Part shown: piece after piece, positions 45,306 to 55,008 of the stretch
How the letters are laid out: the number at the start of each line of letters is the position of its first letter
How positions within the stretch are numbered: the stretch's first letter is position 1
Assembly: GCA_036262035.1 (NCBI GenBank)
Contig: DATAJS010000010.1
Span: forward strand, 124,001-188,000
DNA: 64,000 nt
Origin: Burkholderiales bacterium
GTDB taxonomy: Bacteria > Pseudomonadota > Gammaproteobacteria > Burkholderiales > SG8-41
Direction: 5' to 3'
The notes under the pieces: generated by a model
Database searches by the model: none
Told to the model about the DNA's origin: nothing
Seen by the model: only the letters and a program-made list of their open reading frames with translations
Made by a program: the position numbers and the translations under genes

Positions 45306-47654
45306 TCAACGATCCGGCACGTAGTAATCGTCCGTGCGGGGCGAGCGCGGGTCGACGCGAGTATACCCGCCCACGTTCCGCCGCAGGACGTCCATCGGAT
45401 TGGAGCCGATCCGCGACACCCCGTTCAATTCGAGCTGCACGAAGAACGAGGTGCTGACCGCGTTGAGCGCGGTGGCGAAGCGGTGGCCGACGGCCCGGAA
45501 CGCCCAGCAACCGCCGTCGTATTCCACCCCGCCGAGTGCTTCCAGGGTGCGGCTGTCGCGCGTCGAATAGTTCCAGCGCCCGACGAGGGTCCAGTTGCCG
45601 GCCACCGGCCACTGGAAGGACACATCGGTCTGCCCGATGAGCCCCGCGGTGTGGCGGTAGGCGAGGTTCAGCACCTTGCCGGGGCCGGGCTGGTAGCGTG
45701 TCGCGACGTTCGCTTTCTGGGTCGAGCTCTGGTCGGTGTTGTACTGGTACCCGACCTCGGCCCGCCAGTTCGGCAGGATCGTGCCGGACAGCGCGGCGAG
45801 CAGGTCCGAGCTCGCCGAATGATCGGGACGGGGCGCGACGCCGGGCAGGGTCACGCGCTGCTCGCTGAAATAATAGCGCTGGGCAAGCGCGAGGCGCAGG
45901 CGCTCCACGCCGGAGTCGGGATGGATCAGGCGCGACGTGACGCCCACGGTGACCTGGTTGGCGTCGTTGATGCGGTCGTGTCCGCTGAACTGGTTTTCGC
46001 TGAAGATCGAGGCGAAGCTGATGTCCTGCAGGCCGCTCTCGAAATTGGGGATGCGGCTCTGGTCGCGGAACGGGATGTAGACGTAATAGAGCTTGGGCTC
46101 CAGTGTCTGGATGAACGACTGCCCGATGAACTTGGTGTTGCGTTCGAAAGTGAGGCCGGTGTCGGCCGTCACGATCGGCAGCGTGCGCGTCCGGTCCTCG
46201 AAGCCGAGCGTGTTCTCGTCGATGAGGTAGCGCGTCATGTGCATGCCGACCTTGGGCGTGAAATACCACCATGAGGTCTGCAGCGGCAGCGACAGGCTCG
46301 GATACGCGAGCATGCGCTTGCCGCTCGGCAGGCTCTCGTGCCGGAAGCCGGTGTAGCTCGTCAGCACGTCGAGGTCGGTCTTGAGCAGGTCGCGGCGGTA
46401 GCCGCTCAGCGTGAGCTGGGGCAGACGGTTGTACGGCGGGACGAGGATCGCCTGCGGATCGGTCTGCAGCGTCTGCCAGCGCTGCGCGAGCGCCGAGAAG
46501 GTGTAATTGCCGTCGCCCCAGTCGCCGGTCTTGGCGAGCACGCCTTCGGTCGGCAGCGTGGTGCGCGACGTGACCGCGACCAGCGTCGACAGGTCGGTGA
46601 AATAGGTATTGTCCGAGACCCGGTTGAAGTTGAAAGCGCCGCTCCAGCCGTTGCCGAATTCCTGGGCGTGCTTGGTGAACACCCCCCAGCGCTCGCGGCT
46701 CAACTGCGCGTCGTTGGGCAGCGCCTCGATGCGTGCGGTGCCGTTGTAATTGGGCTGGAGATAGCGGAACTCGGAGCCGAGCTGCAGCCCGCGCTTGGTC
46801 ATCACGCGCGGGTACAGCGTCATGTCCATGTTCGGCGCGATGTTCCAGTAATACGGCACGGTGATCTCGGTGCCGGTCGTCGACGCGGTGCCGTAGTGCG
46901 GCGTCAGGAAACCGGACTTTCGCTGCTGGTGCAGCGAGAACGAGATGTACGGCGTGTAGAAGATCGTCTTGTCGAGAAAGACGATGGAGGCGCCGTGCGC
47001 GATGCCGAGATCGCGGTTGCGGTCGACGTCGAGCACGTTCGCCTTCAGGAACCAGTCGTCGTTGCCCGGGCCGCACGTGGTGTAGCTCGCCTTCTCCAGA
47101 CGATAGCGGTCGGGACCTTCGAAGATCAGCCGCTCGGCGTCGCCGCGCGATTCGGGCGGCTCCTGGGGCTTGCTGCGCCGGTCGAACTCCGACGGCAGCG
47201 CGCGCGTGAGCGCGGGCATGCCCGGCACCGCCGGCGTGGCGGGCGTGCGGGGCACCGGCGTGAAGAGGAAGCTGGGCTTGTCGATGAAGCCGCGCTCGGT
47301 GCCCAGGTTGAGCTTCATGCGGTCGCCTTCGAGCACGTCGCGCTGGTGCTCGAGCCGCACGCCGCCGCTCGCGTCGACTTCCTCTTTCTCCGCGTTGTAA
47401 TGGACCCGGTCCGCGAAGACTGCCTGGCCGGAGCGCCGCAGCACCACGTTGCCTTCGGCCTGCACTTCCTTCTCGCCGGTGCCCTGGACGCGATCGGCTT
47501 CGACGAACACGGGGATCGGTTCGTCGCGCTCCGCAGGAAGGGAAAGCAGCGAGCGCTGAGGCTTGAGGGCGATGCCATCCTCCGCCGCAAAGCTCGCGAT
47601 CGGCGCGGCGCAGAGCACGGCGTACGTGATGCGCCTTATCGGTATTCTGTGCAT
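45306..47654 (-). CDS. lptD: LPS-assembly outer membrane protein LptD
   Basis: Beta-barrel that inserts LPS into the outer leaflet (782 aa). A signal peptide ends PIASFAAEDG. The N-terminal OstA/LptA-like beta-jellyroll (VEADRVQGTGEKEVQAEGNV) is followed by a large barrel rich in alternating strands, ending LNGVSRIGSNPMDVLRRNVGGY. Paired cysteines are present, such as the one in YTTCGPGND. ATG 47654 is chosen over an in-frame TTG at 47663. It is divergent from amgK, with surA downstream, the conserved lptD-surA-pdxA-rsmA set. Confidence 0.96.
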   Translation of the reverse strand: MHRIPIRRITYAVLCAAPIASFAAEDGIALKPQRSLLSLPAERDEPIPVFVEADRVQGTGEKEVQAEGNVVLRRSGQAVFADRVHYNAEKEEVDASGGVRLEHQRDVLEGDRMKLNLGTERGFIDKPSFLFTPVPRTPATPAVPGMPALTRALPSEFDRRSKPQEPPESRGDAERLIFEGPDRYRLEKASYTTCGPGNDDWFLKANVLDVDRNRDLGIAHGASIVFLDKTIFYTPYISFSLHQQRKSGFLTPHYGTASTTGTEITVPYYWNIAPNMDMTLYPRVMTKRGLQLGSEFRYLQPNYNGTARIEALPNDAQLSRERWGVFTKHAQEFGNGWSGAFNFNRVSDNTYFTDLSTLVAVTSRTTLPTEGVLAKTGDWGDGNYTFSALAQRWQTLQTDPQAILVPPYNRLPQLTLSGYRRDLLKTDLDVLTSYTGFRHESLPSGKRMLAYPSLSLPLQTSWWYFTPKVGMHMTRYLIDENTLGFEDRTRTLPIVTADTGLTFERNTKFIGQSFIQTLEPKLYYVYIPFRDQSRIPNFESGLQDISFASIFSENQFSGHDRINDANQVTVGVTSRLIHPDSGVERLRLALAQRYYFSEQRVTLPGVAPRPDHSASSDLLAALSGTILPNWRAEVGYQYNTDQSSTQKANVATRYQPGPGKVLNLAYRHTAGLIGQTDVSFQWPVAGNWTLVGRWNYSTRDSRTLEALGGVEYDGGCWAFRAVGHRFATALNAVSTSFFVQLELNGVSRIGSNPMDVLRRNVGGYTRVDPRSPRTDDYYVPDR

Positions 47655-47676
47655 CGGGGGCAAGCGTGAGGGGTGC

Positions 47677-47682
47677 TAAAAT
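47677..47682 (+). promoter_or_regulatory. candidate -10 box for amgK-murU
   Basis: TAAAAT (5/6). Transcription from it would begin near 47689. This would place the in-frame ATG at 47666 upstream of the message and favour the TTG at 47714 as the amgK start. The -35 region is weak. Confidence 0.4.
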
Positions 47683-47713
47683 CGCACAATTCACTCCCGA
47701 AGGCAATTTCGCG

Positions 47714-48730
47714 TTGACCGCTGCAAGTCCGAGTGTCGACGTGCGTTTGGACGAGCTCACCCGCTGGGTGCGCGCAGCTCTCGGCGCCGGCGACGCAACC
47801 CTGGAGCGCGCGTCGGAGGACGCGAGCTTTCGCCGCTATTTCAGGGTCCGCGCGAACGGCTCGACGTGGATCGCGATGGACGCCCCGCCCGAGCGGGAGG
47901 ATTGCACGCCCTTCGTCAAGGTCGCCGGGCTCATGCTCGATGCGGGCATGCACGTACCCGAGGTGCTCGCGCAGGACCTCGGGCGCGGCTACCTGCTGCT
48001 CACCGACCTGGGCACGACGACCTACCTTCGCGCGATCGACGAGAGCAACGCCGACGCGCTCTTCGGCGACGCCATCGACACGCTGATCAGCTGGCAGCTC
48101 GCGAGCCGGCCGGGGGTGCTGCCGCAGTACGATCGCGCGCTGCTCGCGCGTGAGCTCGAGCTGTTTCCGGAGTGGTATCTCGGACGCCATCTCGGCCGGG
48201 TTCCCGAAGGCGCCGCGCGTGCGCTGCTCGACCGCGTGTTCGGCAGGCTCGTCGACGCCGCGCTCGCGCAGCCGCAGGTGTACGTGCACCGCGACTACAT
48301 GCCGCGCAACCTCATGTTGTCGACCCCGAATCCCGGTGTAATCGATTTCCAGGACGCGGTGTACGGGCCGATCACTTACGACGTCGTGTCGCTCTTCCGC
48401 GACGCCTTCCTGTCGTGGGCCGAAGAGCGCGTGCTGGACTGGACCGTGCGCTATTGGGAGCGCGCGAAGCGCGCCGGGCTGCCGGTGAACGCCGATTTCG
48501 CGGCGTTCTATCGCGATTTCGAATGGATGGGGCTGCAGCGCCACATCAAGGTGCTCGGCATCTTCGCACGCATCCGCTACCGCGACGGCAAGCCGGGCTA
48601 TCTCGACGACGCGCCGCGCTTCCTGCGCTATGCGCGCGACGTCGCCGAGCGTTACGCCGAGCTTCAGGAGCTCGTCACCCTGCTCGACGCCATAGAGACC
48701 CGCGACCCCAAGGTCGCGTATACGTTTTGA
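47714..48730 (+). CDS. amgK: anomeric sugar kinase AmgK (MurNAc/GlcNAc kinase)
   Basis: Aminoglycoside-phosphotransferase-fold kinase (338 aa from TTG 47714) phosphorylating N-acetylmuramate at C1 in the anhydromuropeptide-recycling shortcut to UDP-MurNAc. Kinase motifs are FRRYFRVRANGSTWIAMDAP (nucleotide region), the catalytic loop YVHRDYMPRNLML and VIDFQDAVYGP. The start is uncertain: an ATG at 47666 would leave only 11 bp to the divergent lptD start and lie upstream of the likely promoter. murU overlaps its stop (TTGA). The pair beside lptD-surA is as in Pseudomonas putida. Confidence 0.92.
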   Translation: MTAASPSVDVRLDELTRWVRAALGAGDATLERASEDASFRRYFRVRANGSTWIAMDAPPEREDCTPFVKVAGLMLDAGMHVPEVLAQDLGRGYLLLTDLGTTTYLRAIDESNADALFGDAIDTLISWQLASRPGVLPQYDRALLARELELFPEWYLGRHLGRVPEGAARALLDRVFGRLVDAALAQPQVYVHRDYMPRNLMLSTPNPGVIDFQDAVYGPITYDVVSLFRDAFLSWAEERVLDWTVRYWERAKRAGLPVNADFAAFYRDFEWMGLQRHIKVLGIFARIRYRDGKPGYLDDAPRFLRYARDVAERYAELQELVTLLDAIETRDPKVAYTF

Positions 48731-49434
48731 AAGCGATGATCCTCGCGGCGGGCCGCGGCGAGCGCATGCGCCCGCTCACCGACGCCAAGCCCAAACCGAT
48801 GCTCGAAGCGGCGGGCAAGCCGATCATCGTGTGGACGATCGAAGCGCTCGCGCGCGCGGGCTTTCGCGATCTCGTCATCAACGTCTCGCACTTCGGCCAG
48901 GTGATCGAGCAGGGTCTGGGCGACGGGCGCCGCTGGGACGTCTCGATCCGGTATTCGCGCGAAGCCGAGCCGCTCGAGACCGCGGGCGGCATCGCCACGG
49001 CACTGCCTTTGCTCGGCACCGAGCCGTTCATCGTCGTCAACGGCGACATCTATTGTGATTTCGATTTTCGACGGCTGGCCGGCGTGCTGCAGACGCCCGC
49101 GGCGCCGCTCGCCCATCTGGTGCTCGTGAACAATCCGCCGCATCACCCGAAAGGCGATTTCGCGCTCGACGGCTGCCGCGTGCTCAACACAGGCGCTCCC
49201 ATGTACACCTTCAGCGGCGTCGGCGCGTATCGACCGGAATTCTTCGGGTCCGTGGCGCCGCATACGCGCGCGCAGCTCGCGACCCTGCTGCGCCCGCAGA
49301 TCGACGCGCGCCGCGTCACCGGCGAGACGCACGGCGGCGCATGGTCGGACATCGGCACCCCGGAGCGGCTGTACGCGCTCGAGACGATGCTCGAACCGGC
49401 GGCGGCGCAAGCACGGGCGCACGGAACGCCATGA
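48727..49434 (+). CDS. murU: N-acetylmuramate-1-phosphate uridylyltransferase MurU
   Basis: Nucleotidyltransferase (235 aa) converting MurNAc-1-phosphate and UTP to UDP-MurNAc, bypassing de novo synthesis and hence fosfomycin-sensitive MurA. MKAMILAAGRGERMRPLTD is nearly the known MurU N-terminus. It supports a TTG start at 48727 overlapping the amgK stop (an ATG at 48736 is the alternative). VVNGDIYCDFDF carries the metal-binding Asp, and GAWSDIGTPERL is near the C-terminus. It is coupled upstream to amgK and downstream to pepP (ATGA). Confidence 0.93.
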   Translation: MKAMILAAGRGERMRPLTDAKPKPMLEAAGKPIIVWTIEALARAGFRDLVINVSHFGQVIEQGLGDGRRWDVSIRYSREAEPLETAGGIATALPLLGTEPFIVVNGDIYCDFDFRRLAGVLQTPAAPLAHLVLVNNPPHHPKGDFALDGCRVLNTGAPMYTFSGVGAYRPEFFGSVAPHTRAQLATLLRPQIDARRVTGETHGGAWSDIGTPERLYALETMLEPAAAQARAHGTP

Positions 49435-50744
49435 GCGCCGGATTCGACGCATCGCCCTACGCCGCGCGCCGCGCGCGGCTCGCTGCCGGCATGAAGCGCG
49501 GCATCGCGATCGTGCCGACCGCGCCCGAGCGCCCGCGCAACCGCGACGCCCATTACCCCTTCCGCTTCGACAGCTATTTCTATTACCTCACCGGTTTTCC
49601 CGAGCCCGAAGCGGTGCTCGTCGTGATCGCCGACGACGGCGCGCCGCGCTCGGTGCTGTTCTGCCGCGACAAGGACCCCGAGCGCGAAGTGTGGGACGGT
49701 TTCCGATACGGGCCCGAGGGCGCGAAAGCGGCGTTCGGCTTCGACGAAGCCCACAGCGTCGCGAAGCTCGACGAGCTCGTGCCGCAGCTTCTGTCGAACC
49801 AGCCGGCGCTCTACTGTCATCTCGGCGCCGATTCGGCCTGGGACGAGCGCGTGATGCGCTGGATGAACGACGTGCGCGGCCGCGCCCGCGCGGGCGTCAC
49901 CGCGCCGGAGACGATCGCGGACGTGCACGTGCAGCTCGACGAGATGAGGCTCCTCAAGGACGCGCACGAGATCGCGCTGATGCGCCGCGCGGCCGAAATC
50001 TCGACCGGCGCCCACCGCCGTGCGATGGTGGCCGCGAAGCCCGGCGTCGGTGAGTACGCGATCGAAGCCGAGCTCCTGCACGAGTTCCGCCGCCACGGCG
50101 CGCAGGCCCCCGCGTACACGCCGATCGTCGCATCGGGCGAGCACGCGTGCGTGCTGCACTACGTCGAGAATTCCGACACGCTGAAGGACGGCGACCTGCT
50201 GCTGATCGACGCAGGCTGCGAGCTCGACGGCTATGCGTCGGATATCACGCGCACTTTTCCGGTGAACGGGCGCTTCAGCGGCCCGCAGCGCGAGGTCTAC
50301 GAGCTCGTGCTCGCGGCGCAGGCCGCGGCGATCGCCCACGTGAAGCCCGGCGCGCGCTGGAACGCCGCGCACGACGCCGCGGTGCGCGTGCTCGCGCAGG
50401 GCTTCATCGACATGAAGCTCGTCGAAGGCTCGCTCGACCAGGTGCTCGAGACCGAGAGCTACCGCAAGTTCTACATGCACCGCACCGGCCACTGGCTCGG
50501 TCTCGACGTGCACGACGCCGGCGACTACAAGCGCGCCGGCGAATGGCGCGAGCTGACCCCCGGCATGGTGCTCACGGTCGAGCCCGGCTGTTACATACGC
50601 CCCGGCGCCGACGTGCCGGCGCACTATGCGGGCATCGGCGTGCGCATCGAGGACGACGCCCTCGTCACCGCGAACGGCTGCGAGATCCTTACGACCGCGG
50701 CGCCGAAGAGCGTCGCGGACATCGAAGCGCTGATGCGCGGCTAG
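49431..50744 (+). CDS. pepP: Xaa-Pro aminopeptidase (M24B family)
   Basis: Cytoplasmic metallopeptidase (437 aa) removing N-terminal residues before proline. The aminopeptidase P N-terminal domain (RNRDAHYPFRFDSYFYYLTGFPEPE) is followed by a pita-bread domain. Its ligands are visible: the two Asp in IDAGCELDGYASDITRTFPV, His in HRTGHWLGLDVHD, and Glu in LTVEPGCYIRPG and GVRIEDDA. The ATG overlaps the murU stop, and ubiH follows 7 bp later. pepP-ubiH is a conserved pair in proteobacteria. Confidence 0.96.
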   Translation: MSAGFDASPYAARRARLAAGMKRGIAIVPTAPERPRNRDAHYPFRFDSYFYYLTGFPEPEAVLVVIADDGAPRSVLFCRDKDPEREVWDGFRYGPEGAKAAFGFDEAHSVAKLDELVPQLLSNQPALYCHLGADSAWDERVMRWMNDVRGRARAGVTAPETIADVHVQLDEMRLLKDAHEIALMRRAAEISTGAHRRAMVAAKPGVGEYAIEAELLHEFRRHGAQAPAYTPIVASGEHACVLHYVENSDTLKDGDLLLIDAGCELDGYASDITRTFPVNGRFSGPQREVYELVLAAQAAAIAHVKPGARWNAAHDAAVRVLAQGFIDMKLVEGSLDQVLETESYRKFYMHRTGHWLGLDVHDAGDYKRAGEWRELTPGMVLTVEPGCYIRPGADVPAHYAGIGVRIEDDALVTANGCEILTTAAPKSVADIEALMRG

Positions 50745-50751
50745 GGCGCGC

Positions 50752-51903
50752 ATGACTGCGAGCCGCACCTGCGAAGTCGCGATCGTCGGCGGCGGCCCTG
50801 TCGGCGCCGCGCTCGCGCTCGCGCTGCACGCTTCGGGCATACAGGCCCTGCTGCTCGAAGCGCGCGAAGCGTCCTCTAACGTGACGACGCGGCGGCCGCT
50901 GGCGCTCTCCCACGGCAGCCGTCTCATCCTCGAGCGTCTCGGCGTCTGGGAGAGCCTGGCCGACGCCACGCCGATCCGCCGCATACACATCTCGCAACGC
51001 GGGCGCTTCGGCCGCACCGTCCTCGACGCGGACCAAGCGTCGCTGCCCGCGCTCGGCTACGTGACCGATTACGCCGGCGTGGTCGGCGCGTTCGATGCCG
51101 CGCTGAAACGCGCCGGCATCGAAGTGATTCGCGGCGCGCGCGTGGCGTCGATCGCGCACGATCCGCGCTCCGCCCGAGTCGTCTACGACGACGGCGCCGG
51201 CAGCGCGGATTGCATCGCCGCGCTCGTCGCGGTCGCCGACGGCAGCGCGGCCGCCGCCGAGGTCGAGGTGCGCACGACCGATTACGGCCAGGCCGCGGTC
51301 ACCGCGGTGGTCACGATCGACGGTCCCCATCGCAACATCGCGTACGAGCGCTTCACGCCCGAAGGACCGCTCGCACTGTTGCCGTCCGGCGACGCTTATG
51401 CGGTCGTTTGGACCGTGGCGCACGCGACCGCGGCCGATCTCGTGAGCGCCACGCAAGCGGAGTTCATCGCGCGGCTGCAGGAACGCTTCGGCGAGCGTGC
51501 GGGACGCTTCCTCACCGCGAGCGCGCGTGCGGCGCAGCATCTCGTGCTCCGCGTCGCCGAGCGCGTGGCATGCGGCCGCGCAGTCCTCATCGGCAACGCG
51601 GCGCAGGCGCTGCACCCGGTCGCGGGGCAGGGCTTCAATCTCGGATTGCGGGATGCGTGGGAGCTCGCGAGCGAGACCGCGCGCCGCGGCGCATCGTCGC
51701 CCGATCTGCCCCAGGCTTATGCCGCGCGGCGCCGTCTCGATCGCACCGGCGGCATCGCATTCACCGATGCGCTGGTGAGAATCTTCTCGAACGATTTCGC
51801 GCCGCTCGCGCACGCGCGAGGCGCGGGCCTCGCGTTGCTCGACAACTTGCCGCCGCTCAAGGATTTCGTCGCCCGTCGTATGATTTTCGGTTCGCGAGGT
51901 TGA
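50752..51903 (+). CDS. ubiH: ubiquinone-biosynthesis FAD monooxygenase (UbiH/VisC family)
   Basis: FAD-dependent aromatic hydroxylase of ubiquinone ring modification (383 aa). The GxGxxG FAD site is IVGGGPVGAALALAL at the N-terminus. Residues TTRRPLALSHGSRLILERLGVW are family-like, and the second FAD motif is LIGNAAQALHPVAGQGFNLGLRDAWEL. The pepP neighbour supports UbiH, but UbiF/UbiI/VisC paralogues look alike, so the exact ring position is not certain. It is followed by a palindromic gap before dusB. Confidence 0.92.
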   Translation: MTASRTCEVAIVGGGPVGAALALALHASGIQALLLEAREASSNVTTRRPLALSHGSRLILERLGVWESLADATPIRRIHISQRGRFGRTVLDADQASLPALGYVTDYAGVVGAFDAALKRAGIEVIRGARVASIAHDPRSARVVYDDGAGSADCIAALVAVADGSAAAAEVEVRTTDYGQAAVTAVVTIDGPHRNIAYERFTPEGPLALLPSGDAYAVVWTVAHATAADLVSATQAEFIARLQERFGERAGRFLTASARAAQHLVLRVAERVACGRAVLIGNAAQALHPVAGQGFNLGLRDAWELASETARRGASSPDLPQAYAARRRLDRTGGIAFTDALVRIFSNDFAPLAHARGAGLALLDNLPPLKDFVARRMIFGSRG

Positions 51904-51918
51904 ATCGCACGCTGCGAA

Positions 51919-51971
51919 GCTGCGTGAACTCTGCGCGCAGAGATAAGCACTTAACGCAGACTCCGCGCAGC
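51919..51971. repeat. CTGCG-rich inverted repeat between ubiH and dusB
   Basis: Arms 51919-51935 and 51955-51971 pair at 14 of 17 positions; both carry GCTGCG at the outer end and CTGCG at the inner. A CTCTGCGCGCAGAG palindrome (51929-51942) is nested in the left side. It is a third kind of intercistronic palindrome in this window, again between same-strand genes. Confidence 0.6.
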
Positions 51972-52063
51972 CCGTTTCGTCCTGCGTCAAGTACCTTTGC
52001 ATCATCCGCTCTTTCACTCTGCCGAGCGGGCTATTTCTCTTTTCTTTGCTCGCGGCCTCCGAT

Positions 52064-52069
52064 TACAAT
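52064..52069 (+). promoter_or_regulatory. candidate -10 box for dusB-fis-purH
   Basis: TACAAT, overlapping an ATG at 52068. If functional, transcription starts near 52076, favouring the GTG at 52098 as the dusB start. No convincing -35. Confidence 0.35.
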
Positions 52070-52097
52070 GACGCCCTTCCCTCGCGTCAACGCATCC

Positions 52098-53105
52098 GTG
52101 CAGATCGGTCCGTACAAGCTCAAGAACAATCTCATCGTCGCGCCCATGGCGGGTGTGACCGATAGACCGTTCCGTCAGCTGTGCAAGACCATGGGCGCGG
52201 GCATGGCGGTGTCCGAGATGGTCGCGAGCAATTCGCTTCTGTGGGGCTCGGAGAAGACCAAACGCCGCGCCAATCACGAAGGCGAGGTCGACCCGATCTC
52301 GGTGCAGATCGCGGGCGCCGATCCGCAGATGCTCGCCGAGGCGGCGAAGTACAACGTCGATCAGGGCGCGCAGATCATCGACATCAACATGGGCTGCCCG
52401 GCGAAGAAGGTGTGCAACGTCATGGCGGGCTCGGCGCTGTTGAAGGACGAGCCGCTCGTCACGCGCATCCTCGAAGCGGTCGTCGGCGCGGTCGATGTGC
52501 CGGTGACGCTCAAGATCCGCACCGGCTGGGACCGCAGCAACAAGAACGCGGTGACCGTCGCGAAGATCGCCGAGCGCAGCGGCATCAGGGCGCTCGCGAT
52601 CCACGGCCGCACGCGCGCCGACGCCTACACCGGCGAGGCCGAGTACGACACCATCCGCGACGTGAAGGCCGCGATCTCCATCCCGGTGATCGCGAACGGC
52701 GACATCACGACGCCCGAGCGCGTCAAGCACGTGCTCGAGTACACCGGCGCCGACGCCGTGATGATCGGCCGCGCCGCCCAGGGCCGTCCCTGGATGTTCC
52801 GCGAGATCATGCACTTTCTCGCGACGGGCGCGCATCTGCCGCCGCCGGAAGTGGACGAGATCCACCGCGTGCTCGTCGCGCATCTCAACGATCTCTACGG
52901 CTTCTATGGCGAGCAGACCGGCGTGCGCGTCGCCCGCAAACACATCTCGTGGTACACGAAGGGCCTCGCCGGATCGGCGTCCTTCCGCTTTGCCATGAAC
53001 CAGCTACAAACTTGCGCCGAGCAGCTCCGGGCGGTCGACGAGTTCTTCGACGAGCTCGCGGGGCGCGGCCGGCGCCTGCAGTACATCGAGGAACTCGCAG
53101 CATGA
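52098..53105 (+). CDS. dusB: tRNA-dihydrouridine synthase B
   Basis: Flavoprotein reducing uridine in the tRNA D-loop (335 aa from GTG 52098; ATG 52068 would give 345 aa). The family start M-x-IGPYKLKNNLIVAPMAGVTD supports the GTG. Catalytic Cys lies in INMGCPAKKVCNVMAGSALL, FMN phosphate binding in IANGDITTPE and MIGRAAQGRPW, and the C-terminal RNA-binding helical domain follows. Its stop overlaps the fis start (ATGA). dusB-fis is the hallmark operon in which Fis is cotranscribed with DusB. Confidence 0.96.
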   Translation: MQIGPYKLKNNLIVAPMAGVTDRPFRQLCKTMGAGMAVSEMVASNSLLWGSEKTKRRANHEGEVDPISVQIAGADPQMLAEAAKYNVDQGAQIIDINMGCPAKKVCNVMAGSALLKDEPLVTRILEAVVGAVDVPVTLKIRTGWDRSNKNAVTVAKIAERSGIRALAIHGRTRADAYTGEAEYDTIRDVKAAISIPVIANGDITTPERVKHVLEYTGADAVMIGRAAQGRPWMFREIMHFLATGAHLPPPEVDEIHRVLVAHLNDLYGFYGEQTGVRVARKHISWYTKGLAGSASFRFAMNQLQTCAEQLRAVDEFFDELAGRGRRLQYIEELAA

Positions 53106-53338
53106 TCAACGAGAACGAAATGGCCCGCGTCGTACGCAGGGCCATAGACGTCTATTTCAGGGATCTGGACGGGGAGCGCGCCTGCGGCGTCTACGACATG
53201 GTGATCAACTGCGTCGAGAAGCCGTTGCTCGAGTCGGTCCTGCACCGCGTGCAGGGCAACCAGACTCACGCCGCGCAAATGCTCGGCATCAACCGCAACA
53301 CGCTGCGCAAGAAAATGAAGGCGCACGGGATCAAGTAG
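53102..53338 (+). CDS. fis: nucleoid-associated protein Fis
   Basis: Homodimeric DNA-bending protein (78 aa). C-terminal helix-turn-helix at about residues 53-76 (GNQTHAAQMLGINRNTLRKKM). The N-terminal flexible beta-hairpin of the enteric protein is shorter here, as usual in Betaproteobacteria. The start overlaps dusB by 4 bp. Length and the closing KMKAHGIK match other betaproteobacterial Fis proteins. purH follows 6 bp after. Confidence 0.96.
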   Translation: MINENEMARVVRRAIDVYFRDLDGERACGVYDMVINCVEKPLLESVLHRVQGNQTHAAQMLGINRNTLRKKMKAHGIK

Positions 53339-53344
53339 GTTCAA

Positions 53345-54910
<1,566 letters not shown>

Positions 54911-54920
54911 GCGGAAATGC

Positions 54921-55005
54921 GTGAAAAGTGAAACGTGAAACGTGAGGAAAAACCGATGAATCACCGCGCCGTTTCACGTTTCACATGTCACGTTTCACAC
55001 TTCAC
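54921..55005. repeat. heptad-repeat palindrome between purH and purD
   Basis: Left arm: GTGAAAA, GTGAAAC, GTGAAAC and degenerate GTGAGGA (54921-54948). Right arm of five units at 54971-55005 (GTTTCAC, GTTTCAC, ATGTCAC, GTTTCAC, ACTTCAC). It starts 10 bp after the purH stop and ends 3 bp before the purD ATG. The ATG inside the third right-arm unit creates a false upstream start for purD. Confidence 0.9.
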
Positions 55006-55008
55006 TTC

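Noticed and set aside
45292-47760. 822-codon open frame overlapping lptD in another frame
   Set aside because: Composition is Arg/Ala/Pro-rich as expected for a shadow in high-GC DNA; lptD in the other frame has a signal peptide and family motifs.
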